Origin: Paractinoplanes bogorensis
GTDB lineage: Bacteria > Actinomycetota > Actinomycetes > Mycobacteriales > Micromonosporaceae
Reading direction: 5' to 3'
Assembly (NCBI RefSeq): GCF_018829635.1
Contig: NZ_JAHKKG010000007.1
Span: 62,001-126,000 of the forward strand
DNA: 64,000 nt
A model generated the notes under the pieces. The model was not told where the DNA came from. It saw only the letters and a program-made list of their open reading frames with translations, and did not search any database. Made by a program: the position numbers and the translations under genes. Below, one piece after another: positions 43,304 to 51,113 of the stretch (positions are counted from its first letter, which is position 1; the number at the start of each line of letters is the position of its first letter).

Positions 43304-44596
43304 ATGACAGCCATCAGCAGAGTGCACGCCCGGCAGATCCTGGACAGCCGCGGCAACCCGAGCGTCGAGGTCGACGTGGAGCTGGCCGACGGGTCGCGGG
43401 GCCGGGCCGCCGTGCCGTCCGGCGCGTCGACGGGGGCCAACGAGGCGGTCGAGCTGCGCGACGGCGACCCGCGGCGCTTCCACGGCAAGGGCGTGAGCCG
43501 GGCCGTCGCCCACGTGAACGGCGAGATCGCGGCCGCGGTGACCGGCCGGGACGCCGAGGACCAGGCCGCCGTGGACGAGGCGATGATCGAGCTCGACGGC
43601 ACCAAGGACAAGTCGCGGCTGGGCGCCAACGCGATCCTCGGCGTCTCCCTGGCCACGGTCAAGGCGGCGGCCGAGGCCCATGACCAACCCCTTTTCCGGT
43701 ACGTCGGTGGGGTCGGTGCGCGCCTCCTTCCGGTGCCCATGATGAACATCGTCAACGGCGGCGCCCACGCCGACAACCCGCTCGACTTCCAGGAATTCAT
43801 GATCGCCCCGGTCGGCGCGACCAGCTTCTTCGAGGCCGTGCGGATGGGTGCCGAGGTGTTCCACACGCTGCGCCGTTCGCTGGCCGCGGCCGGGCACAAC
43901 GTCAACGTGGGCGACGAGGGCGGGTTCGCGCCGAACTTCACCACGGCCGACGAGGCGCTCGGCTTCGTGGTCGGCGCGATCGAGCAGACCGGTTATCGGC
44001 CGGGCGAGGACATCGTGATCTGCCTCGACCCGGCGAGCTCGGAATTCTGGCGGGACGGCCGTTATGCGTACGCGGGAATGGGTCTCGACCGCACGAGTGA
44101 CGAGCACATCGACTATCTCCTCGAGCTGGCCGGACGCTATCCGATCAGCTCGATCGAGGACCCGATGGCCGAGGACGACTTCACCGGCTGGAAGCGGCTC
44201 ACCGCCCGGGCCGGTGAGCGCCTGCAACTGGTCGGCGACGACGTCTTCTGCACCGACGCCGACCGGCTGCTCGACGGCATCGAGGGCGGGTACGCCAACG
44301 CGATCCTGGTCAAGGTGAACCAGATCGGCACGCTGACCGAGACGATCCGTACGGTGAACACCGCCCACAAGGCCGGCTACCGCGTGGTGATGTCGCACCG
44401 GTCGGGCGAGACCGAGGACACCACGATCGCCGACCTGGCCGTCGGGCTGGGCTGCGGACAGATCAAGACCGGTTCGCTGTCCCGGTCCGATCGCACGGCC
44501 AAGTACAACCAGCTGATCCGGATCGAGGAGATGCTCGGCGCGAGCTCAGAATTCGACGGGCGGGGCGTTGTGCGGGGTGATCACCTGCACCGCTGA
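43304..44596 (+). CDS. eno: enolase
   Basis: A 430-residue enolase, complete in length. Key blocks are QILDSRGNPSVEVDV, PSGASTGANEA (mobile loop), VNGGAHADN, metal and catalytic residues in the SIEDPMAEDD region, the catalytic Lys block ILVKVNQIGTLTE and SHRSGETEDTTIADLAVG. It converts 2-phosphoglycerate to phosphoenolpyruvate. The gene is not beside the septation genes that neighbour eno in many actinobacteria, so it may be a second copy. The 3' end overlaps the convergent LacI gene by 51 bases; the last 20 residues differ from the usual enolase tail. Confidence 0.93.
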   Translation: MTAISRVHARQILDSRGNPSVEVDVELADGSRGRAAVPSGASTGANEAVELRDGDPRRFHGKGVSRAVAHVNGEIAAAVTGRDAEDQAAVDEAMIELDGTKDKSRLGANAILGVSLATVKAAAEAHDQPLFRYVGGVGARLLPVPMMNIVNGGAHADNPLDFQEFMIAPVGATSFFEAVRMGAEVFHTLRRSLAAAGHNVNVGDEGGFAPNFTTADEALGFVVGAIEQTGYRPGEDIVICLDPASSEFWRDGRYAYAGMGLDRTSDEHIDYLLELAGRYPISSIEDPMAEDDFTGWKRLTARAGERLQLVGDDVFCTDADRLLDGIEGGYANAILVKVNQIGTLTETIRTVNTAHKAGYRVVMSHRSGETEDTTIADLAVGLGCGQIKTGSLSRSDRTAKYNQLIRIEEMLGASSEFDGRGVVRGDHLHR

Positions 44597-45511
44597 CGGG
44601 TTGGTGCGGATCGGGCCCGGCAGCACCCCGTGGGCCTGGAGGATGGCATGACAGGCGCGCCTCAGGTCCGTACGCAAATCGTGGTGAAGGACGGCGGAGA
44701 GTCTGCGCTCACGCAGCAACGCCGTGTTCTCGCGATCGAGATCGTGGGCCACGAAGACGTCGTACGGGCGGCCCTGGAATGCCTCGACCACGGCCGCGTT
44801 GCCGCCGGCGCCGGCGTAGAGCGAGTAGATGGCGCGGATGGCCGGGTTCTGGTCGAGCGCGTCGCGGATCATGTCGACGGCATCGACGACCTCGGTTGCC
44901 GGGCGCGTCATCTCGGCCCGGAACCCGGCGGCCCGATCGTCTTCGCCCCGGAACGACTCGTGCCCCCGCACCACCAGCACGTCGCCGGGCCGGTCGCCGA
45001 GCCACTGCTCGATCAGATAGGCGGCGGTCGCCCCGGCGGCCCGGTTGTCCAGGCCGACGTAGGTGATGCGGGGGCTCGCGGGCAGGTCGGTCACCAGCGT
45101 GACCAGGGGAACTGTCAGTTTCCGACAGGCCGCGACGATCTCCGGACGGTCGGGGGCCTTGAGGATGACGCCGTGTGAGCCCGTCCGGCTGACCCGCTCG
45201 AGGGCGGGCACCACATCGCGTACGTCATGGAACCTGGCCCGGAACACCGCCGGCCGCAACCCCGGCAGCTCGGCCTCCATCGCGGCCCGGATGGTGGCCG
45301 AGAACCGGGCCGGCGCCTGCACGATCACGTCGACCATGAAGGTGCGGCCGCCCAGACGCACCTGGTCGCGCTGCCGGTCGAGGTCGGCGATGGCCTGGTG
45401 CACCTCGCGGACCGTGCTCTCGCGGACTCCGGCCCGGCCGTGCAGCACCCGGTCGACCGTCGCCTCGCTGAGACCGGCCTGCCCGGCGATCTCGCGGATC
45501 CGGTACCTCAT
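44546..45511 (-). CDS. LacI-family transcriptional regulator
   Basis: A 321-residue regulator from ATG 45511; a longer frame to 45604 would cross the likely control region. It has the LacI helix-turn-helix (IREIAGQAGLSEATVDRVLHGRAGV, about residues 5-29) and the hinge, then a type I periplasmic-binding-like sensor (about 60-310) with DNRAAGATAAYLIEQWLG. It is divergent from the dioxygenase-like gene, which it probably controls, together with itself. The ligand is expected to be a sugar or related small molecule. Confidence 0.88.
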   Translation of the reverse strand: MRYRIREIAGQAGLSEATVDRVLHGRAGVRESTVREVHQAIADLDRQRDQVRLGGRTFMVDVIVQAPARFSATIRAAMEAELPGLRPAVFRARFHDVRDVVPALERVSRTGSHGVILKAPDRPEIVAACRKLTVPLVTLVTDLPASPRITYVGLDNRAAGATAAYLIEQWLGDRPGDVLVVRGHESFRGEDDRAAGFRAEMTRPATEVVDAVDMIRDALDQNPAIRAIYSLYAGAGGNAAVVEAFQGRPYDVFVAHDLDRENTALLRERRLSAVLHHDLRTDLRRACHAILQAHGVLPGPIRTNPSAVQVITPHNAPPVEF

Positions 45512-45531
45512 GCCCTCACGATGAGGGCCTT

Positions 45532-45546
45532 TTGACGGGTTCTCAA
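45532..45546. promoter_or_regulatory. candidate LacI operator
   Basis: TTGA (45532-45535) and TCAA (45543-45546) flank a 7-base GC-rich core in the gap between the LacI and dioxygenase genes. It is the only obvious dyad there. LacI-family operators are usually longer and have a central CG, so the support is modest. Confidence 0.3.
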
Positions 45547-45584
45547 GGGTCTGGCGCGCCGCCCGCGCACCTAGCGTGATGGCC

Positions 45585-46688
45585 ATGACAAACACCTGGT
45601 TCACCGCAGCGGACTGCCGGCTGGAGGACTTCCGGGCCGTCTGCGAACAGAAGACCGACCTCGGCGACTATCCCCACGCGACCGACGTCGTCGACAACGT
45701 CCTCATCTATCCGGGCGACCTGGCCAACACCCGCGACATCCAGAGCGAGCTCATCCGGGCTCTGCGCGACGGCCCCGGCATCGTCGTTTTTACCGGCGCT
45801 TTCCGTACGGACGTGGTCGACCGCGCCACCGAAGTGTTCACGGCGCTCATCGCCTCCGGCGAGTCCGGCGGCGACCATTTCGCCCCGCCCGGCGCCAACG
45901 ACCGGGTGTGGGGCGCGCTCGACAAGTTCGCGCTCCGCGACCCCGTCGCGTTCGCGCAGTACTACGACAACGACACGCTCGCCCTGATCAGCGAGGCCTG
46001 GCTGGGCACCGGATACCAGGTGACGTCACAGGTCAACGTGGTCAACCCGGGTGGCCCGGCGCAGGTCGCCCACCGCGACTACCACCTCGGCTTCATGTCA
46101 CAGGAGCAGGCGCTGCGCTACCCCGCCCACATCCACGCGCTGTCACCCGTGCTGACCCTGCAGGGCGCGGTGGCGCACGTCGACATGCCGGTCGAGACGG
46201 GCCCGACGATGTACCTGCCGCACTCCCAGAAATACCCGGCCGGCTACGTCGCCTTCCACCAGCCGTCTTTCACCGACTACTTCAACGAGAACTACGTGCA
46301 GCTGCCGCTGGCCAAGGGTGATGCCGCGTTCTTCAACCCGGCGCTGTTCCACGGGGCCGGGACCAACCGATCTTCTTCCGTACGCCGGATGGCGAACCTG
46401 CTGCAGGTCTCGTCGGGCTTCGGCCGGGCCATGGAGTCGGTCAACCGGACGGCGATGGTGACCGCCCTCTACCCGGTGCTGCTGTCCTACGCCGGTTCGG
46501 TCGGCAACGTGATCGCCGCGTCGGCCGAGGGCTACGCGTTCCCGACCAACCTCGACCACGACCAGCCGCTCGACGGCCTGGCCCCGCGGACCCAGGCCGA
46601 CCTGCTGCGCCAGGCGGTGGCCGAACGCTGGCCGGCCAACCGCTTCGAGTCCGAACTGGCCGCCGCCGACGCCCGCCGCCACGCGTAA
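45585..46688 (+). CDS. phytanoyl-CoA dioxygenase-like 2-oxoglutarate/iron oxygenase
   Basis: A 367-residue enzyme; the in-frame starts are GTG 45576, ATG 45579 and ATG 45585, with no clear Shine-Dalgarno, so the start is uncertain by a few codons. The iron ligands are the H-x-D of VAHRDYHLGF and the distal His of NPALFHGAGTN, with the oxoglutarate-binding Arg shortly after (SVRRMANLL). PhyH relatives hydroxylate varied small molecules. It is divergent from a LacI regulator, which points to a sugar-like or carbohydrate-derived substrate rather than a fatty acid. Confidence 0.82.
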   Translation: MTNTWFTAADCRLEDFRAVCEQKTDLGDYPHATDVVDNVLIYPGDLANTRDIQSELIRALRDGPGIVVFTGAFRTDVVDRATEVFTALIASGESGGDHFAPPGANDRVWGALDKFALRDPVAFAQYYDNDTLALISEAWLGTGYQVTSQVNVVNPGGPAQVAHRDYHLGFMSQEQALRYPAHIHALSPVLTLQGAVAHVDMPVETGPTMYLPHSQKYPAGYVAFHQPSFTDYFNENYVQLPLAKGDAAFFNPALFHGAGTNRSSSVRRMANLLQVSSGFGRAMESVNRTAMVTALYPVLLSYAGSVGNVIAASAEGYAFPTNLDHDQPLDGLAPRTQADLLRQAVAERWPANRFESELAAADARRHA

Positions 46689-46812
46689 CGCTCCGGCACC
46701 CCGCCACGGTTCCGGAACGGATCCTCCGACCGGCCGTGGACCACGCCGGAAAATCCGGTGGCCTTTGTTGCGAGCGGTGAACACACTGGATCTCCCAGTG
46801 ATCGGGAGGACG

Positions 46813-49710
46813 ATGGAGACACCGCGCGCGCTTCCGGCTCCCTGGCTGGGCCGGACTCCGGAGATCGATGTGGAGGCTCTGCTCCGGCAACTGGAGGCCG
46901 AGGAGCCCACCCCGGACCGGCGCGATCTCGCCCTGGTTCTGCGGTATGCGGCGGGCCGCCTGGCCGACGCGGAATCCAAGATCCTTTTTGCTCAGTTACC
47001 GGATTTCCTCCTACGCGCCCAGCTCGTGCTCGATATCGCTGTCGAGTGGCGGATCCCCGCGGTGGAGCGTTGGGCGGTGGCCTGGCTCGAAGCGACCGGT
47101 CGCCCCTATCTGCGTACTCGCTGGTCCTCCCGGTCGAGGGACGGCCGGGAGCGGCGGGACCGGCGGACCCGGGCCGGTGACGTCACCGCGGTGGCCCGCT
47201 ACGGAACGGGTGCCGTCTTCGGAACCGTCCGGGGTGTGGTCGCCTCATGGACGTCCGACGGCGAGATCCGCACGCTGGCCCACATGCCGGAGGACGTCCA
47301 GGTCCTGGCCCTGGCCTCGGACGGCGACCGAGTGGTGGCGGTCGGCGAGCACTGCGCTGTCACGACCGCCGGCTGGGCCGACGGGCCGTCCTCACCGGAG
47401 CGCCGCGCCAATCTGGTCGCCGTGGCGGTGGCCGACGGCGTGGTGGGCTGTGGCGACGAGGAGGGAACGATCCGTCGATGGCAGACCGGGTCCGGCTGGT
47501 CCGAGCCGGTGGTGGGCTACGGAACCGGTCGGGTGATCGCGGTGACCATCCGATCCGGCGCCGTCATCGCGGTATGGGCGGACGGGTTGGTTGCCGCCCT
47601 CGACGCGAACGGAACCGGCTGGGCTCCGCAGATCCCCCTGGGCGGGCCGGTGTCGGCCGCCGCCTGGGACGACCAGGGCGAGCGGCTCGCCTACGTCCGG
47701 TCCGGTGAGAAGGTGGTGCGGGTCGACGGCGAGCCGGTCCGGCAGCATCCCGGGGCACGTCTGCTCGCATGGTCGGCCGACGGCCGGCTGGCCTCGAACG
47801 GGCAGAGCCACCGGATCGCGATCGGGCCCCCGGACGGCCCCTACGACCTGCTGAGCACTGAGGAACGCACCGATGCCATCGTCTTCATCGGCCGGTCGTC
47901 CCTGGTCACGGCCCACCGCGACCACCTCGTGCAGTGGGATCTGACACTTTCCGGCAGCGACGACCCGACGCTGGTGGACGACCCGGTCGAGGCGATCGGC
48001 GTGAGCGATGCCGATCCGGGCGGCGCTGTGGTCGGCACCGCGTCGGGCCGGCTGATCGTGCATCGTGGGGACGGCGCCTCGATGGGGGACGAGGCCAAGG
48101 TGCCCTCGATCAAGGGTCTGGTGCCGTACGGCGCGGGATGGCTGATCGCCACTATGGCGGGTGCCTACGAGTGGGTGCCGGGCGGCCGGCTAAGGCAACT
48201 CTCATCGGTGCCGTGCAACAGCGTGACTGTACGGCGGGGTCGCGCGCTGTACGGCCGGGGCTCCGATGTGCGCGATGCGGACGGTTCTCGCCTGACGCGC
48301 ATGCCGGCGACGGTCGCGCGTCTCCGGGCCGCCCCGGACGGCACCCTGGCCGTTCAGGACGTGGCCGGCCACCTGCGGATCATCACGATGGACGGCCGGC
48401 GGACGGACGTGGCCGTGGGGGCGGAGGAGTTGGTTACCGCGTTTCCCGGCGGCGCGCTGACCATCCGCCGGCCGACGGAGACGGAGCCGGCGACGCGGAT
48501 CCGCGAGTGGCCCGGTCCTCGGCCGGCGGTGCGATTGTCGGCCGAGCCGGAGCAACTCGTGGCTTGGGGTGACGGTGAGCTCGTCGGTGCGTACGCGCGG
48601 GGAACTGCCGTGATCAGGCCCGGGCCGGACGGTGTCATCGTCGTCGCCGCCTCATTGTCGGCGTCGCGCAACGTAGCGGCCCGCGGCAGCCATCTCGTCG
48701 CCGCCGACGGCATCCGGCGCACCGGCTACGAACTACGCCGGCCCGGTCCGGGCAGTGGGGACGGCCGAGTGTCGGTCACCGCCTCCGCCGACGGCGCCGA
48801 GTGCCAGGTGCGGGTGGCCGACGGCGACCCGGTCCAGCTCGACCCCACGATCGTCCGTGATCTGCGGGAGCGGGCCGACCAGGACACCCTTCAAGGCCAG
48901 TCCGAGGCCGCCGACCTGGCCGGCGTACTCGGGGACGCCCTGTGGTCGGCCGGACTCGGCCGGGAGATCGATCGGGCCCGCGGCGACGATCCCGAGCGGC
49001 CGGTCCGGCTCGAGCTGGGGTTCGCCGACGGAGCTCCGGACTGGCTGGCCGATCTGCCGTGGGAGCTGCTGCACCGTCGATGGGCGCCGCTGATGTGGTT
49101 CGCCGACCCGCCGGTCACTCTGGTCCGGGTGGTGCCGCACGGGTCGGCGCCCCGTCCGGCCACGGCGACGCCGAGCCTGCTGGTGATGCGGGACAGCGAC
49201 GATGCCCTCAAACCGGTCGGCGAGGCGTACGAGGAGATTCGGCGGCGTACCCGCTCGACGACGATCCGGCTGGTGCACGGCACCCCGGTCCGATACCCCG
49301 ACGCCGCCCGGGCTGACCTGGTGCACCTCTGGGCGCACGCCACGCCCGTGGGTGTGGAGATCGACGAGACGTTGCACAGCAACGAGACGGTCGCGGACAC
49401 GTTGGCCGCTCAGGGGGCCCGGTTCGTGGTGCTGGTCGGATGTTCCTCCGCCACGCTGGCCCGGCTGCTGGTCACCCGTGGGGTGGAGGCAGTGGTCGGC
49501 ATGCGCGCAAAGGTCTACAACCGAACTGTCGTACCCCTCGTGGAAGGTCTGACCACGGCGGTCGTCCGGGGTGAGCCGGTCGACCAGGCCTTCGCGGCCG
49601 CCCTTCGGCAGTACGTCTTGACCGGACAACCGGGAGCCGCGGCCGTCCCGGTGCTCTATCTGCGGGCCGGCTCGTCCGGCGTCATCTTTGGAGGAGGACG
49701 AACACAGTGA
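46813..49710 (+). CDS. beta-propeller protein with C-terminal CHAT protease domain
   Basis: A 965-residue protein from ATG 46813, with GGGAGG upstream. Residues 1-110 are helical (ALLRQLEAEEPTPDRRDLAL) and could be an interaction domain. About 125-620 is a WD40-like beta-propeller built of short VAVGEHC- or GVVGCGDEEG-type blades. The C-terminal CHAT domain (about 700-960) has the catalytic H842 in HLWAHAT and C877 in VLVGCSS, the caspase-family dyad. Upstream of it, WELLHRRWAPLMW is the usual CHAT entry helix. CHAT proteases act in bacterial conflict and signalling, as in the Craspase effector. The next gene is coupled (GTGA). The propeller probably recognises the trigger. Confidence 0.82.
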   Translation: METPRALPAPWLGRTPEIDVEALLRQLEAEEPTPDRRDLALVLRYAAGRLADAESKILFAQLPDFLLRAQLVLDIAVEWRIPAVERWAVAWLEATGRPYLRTRWSSRSRDGRERRDRRTRAGDVTAVARYGTGAVFGTVRGVVASWTSDGEIRTLAHMPEDVQVLALASDGDRVVAVGEHCAVTTAGWADGPSSPERRANLVAVAVADGVVGCGDEEGTIRRWQTGSGWSEPVVGYGTGRVIAVTIRSGAVIAVWADGLVAALDANGTGWAPQIPLGGPVSAAAWDDQGERLAYVRSGEKVVRVDGEPVRQHPGARLLAWSADGRLASNGQSHRIAIGPPDGPYDLLSTEERTDAIVFIGRSSLVTAHRDHLVQWDLTLSGSDDPTLVDDPVEAIGVSDADPGGAVVGTASGRLIVHRGDGASMGDEAKVPSIKGLVPYGAGWLIATMAGAYEWVPGGRLRQLSSVPCNSVTVRRGRALYGRGSDVRDADGSRLTRMPATVARLRAAPDGTLAVQDVAGHLRIITMDGRRTDVAVGAEELVTAFPGGALTIRRPTETEPATRIREWPGPRPAVRLSAEPEQLVAWGDGELVGAYARGTAVIRPGPDGVIVVAASLSASRNVAARGSHLVAADGIRRTGYELRRPGPGSGDGRVSVTASADGAECQVRVADGDPVQLDPTIVRDLRERADQDTLQGQSEAADLAGVLGDALWSAGLGREIDRARGDDPERPVRLELGFADGAPDWLADLPWELLHRRWAPLMWFADPPVTLVRVVPHGSAPRPATATPSLLVMRDSDDALKPVGEAYEEIRRRTRSTTIRLVHGTPVRYPDAARADLVHLWAHATPVGVEIDETLHSNETVADTLAAQGARFVVLVGCSSATLARLLVTRGVEAVVGMRAKVYNRTVVPLVEGLTTAVVRGEPVDQAFAAALRQYVLTGQPGAAAVPVLYLRAGSSGVIFGGGRTQ

Positions 49711-51113
49711 TCGAACACCTCACGTTCCACGAGTCGTTCGACTCGACCCGGGCCACCGCCGAATCCGCTGACACGGACCCCAATCTCACCCAGGGCCAGA
49801 TCGAGGCGGTGGTCAGCCTGCTGCTCGGCCGATCACTGTCGGTCAACAACACCTATGCCTTCGATTCGCGCACGTTTCTGGAACTGGCCGACGTCGTGCT
49901 CAGCACCCGGGCCCAGGTCATCGAAGCGACCGAGGACAAGGCCGCCGTCGAGGAGCTGACCGCGGCCCGGCCGTTCGTGCTCCACCGGTTCCGCCAGCCC
50001 ACCTTCCTGGTCGCCTGCGCCGACCAGCTCAACCGGACCCGGGAGAAGTTCGGTTCGGGCCTCTTCCGGCTCTCCGCCTGGAGCGAGATCAACGAGGACG
50101 CCGCAGCCCGCAAGGAACTCGCCGATCTGCTCCTGCGCATCGACGGCGGCGCGGTAGCGAAAATGCCCGGCTGGTTGGAAAAGACGCATCCGGCACTCGG
50201 CCCACGCGTCGAGACCCTGATCCGCCTGAACTCCTTCTTCAAACTCCCGGGCTCGAACCGGGATGCCCGAGTGCCACGCATCCCGGAGCAGGGATACATC
50301 GAGCATCTGCTCGAGGTGGCGGACGGGGATCAGGTCCGCTTCCACGCCATCGCCGCCGACCAGCAGTGCCCGCCACAGGTCGCGGACACGGTGCTGAGGG
50401 GCGTCCGCGAGCGGGTGGTCGAGGCCGGCCCGGCCGGGGTACGGCGAGCGTGGGTGCACGACGTCGTGGGCGCCACCGACCAGTCCGATCCTCAGCTGTT
50501 CGCCCGGCAACAACTTCAGGAGTTCCAAGACACCATCTACAACGCGGTGATGGCCGACTCGGCCTTCTCCCAGTTCGACTACATGTCGTCGACCCCTCGC
50601 ACCGACGCGCGCGACGAGCTCAAACACGTCAACGCCTTGGCCGTCGGCATCATCCGCGACCGGCTCCGCCGCGATCAGACCGTCCCCCAGGACGCGGAAC
50701 GCGCGGCCGACCGGATGAGCGGCCTGTTGTCGGCCGCGTCCGTTCTGCCACACGTGCCGAAGCACTCCCTCTCCGCGTTGTTCCGGGCCTACTGGGAGCT
50801 GCAGGCCGGCGAGCGGCTCCCCCAGTGGCAAGCCTCCACCCGGCAGTTGCACGAGATCCTGGGCGCCCCGGAGCGTAGTGACCGCCGCCTGCGCACAGCC
50901 TGGGCCGACCATCTGCGGCTGCTGTCCGAGACGCTGCCCGACGCTGTCGAGGCCGACGACGTCGAGCTGTGCGTGGCCACCGACGCCAATGACGGAGTCG
51001 TGCACAACCTGCGACTGGGATCGTTCGACGCCGACGAGCTCGACCGGTCGATCTCCGCCGGCGAGCACCTCGCGAAGGACTTCCTGAGCGACCTGGCCCG
51101 GCCCGCGCGATGA
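49707..51113 (+). CDS. unrecognised mainly helical protein between two CHAT genes
   Basis: A 468-residue protein, GTG start overlapping the first CHAT gene, stop overlapping the second (ATGA), so all three are made together. No membrane segment, no signal peptide and few cysteines. The predicted character is helical throughout: about 20-75 (QGQIEAVVSLLLGRSL), 110-190 and a long charged central region near 290-400. Pro/Arg-rich breaks such as PGSNRDARVPRIPEQG (about 190-200) would be accessible loops. I recognise no domain. It could be a protease substrate, an adaptor or an inhibitor. Strict position between two proteases suggests a direct role with them. Confidence 0.6.
   Translation: MIEHLTFHESFDSTRATAESADTDPNLTQGQIEAVVSLLLGRSLSVNNTYAFDSRTFLELADVVLSTRAQVIEATEDKAAVEELTAARPFVLHRFRQPTFLVACADQLNRTREKFGSGLFRLSAWSEINEDAAARKELADLLLRIDGGAVAKMPGWLEKTHPALGPRVETLIRLNSFFKLPGSNRDARVPRIPEQGYIEHLLEVADGDQVRFHAIAADQQCPPQVADTVLRGVRERVVEAGPAGVRRAWVHDVVGATDQSDPQLFARQQLQEFQDTIYNAVMADSAFSQFDYMSSTPRTDARDELKHVNALAVGIIRDRLRRDQTVPQDAERAADRMSGLLSAASVLPHVPKHSLSALFRAYWELQAGERLPQWQASTRQLHEILGAPERSDRRLRTAWADHLRLLSETLPDAVEADDVELCVATDANDGVVHNLRLGSFDADELDRSISAGEHLAKDFLSDLARPAR

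Noticed and set aside
43304..44596. Enolase as part of the central cell-division cluster
   Set aside because: None of the usual neighbours (septation protein, Ppx/GppA, NTP pyrophosphohydrolase) is present.
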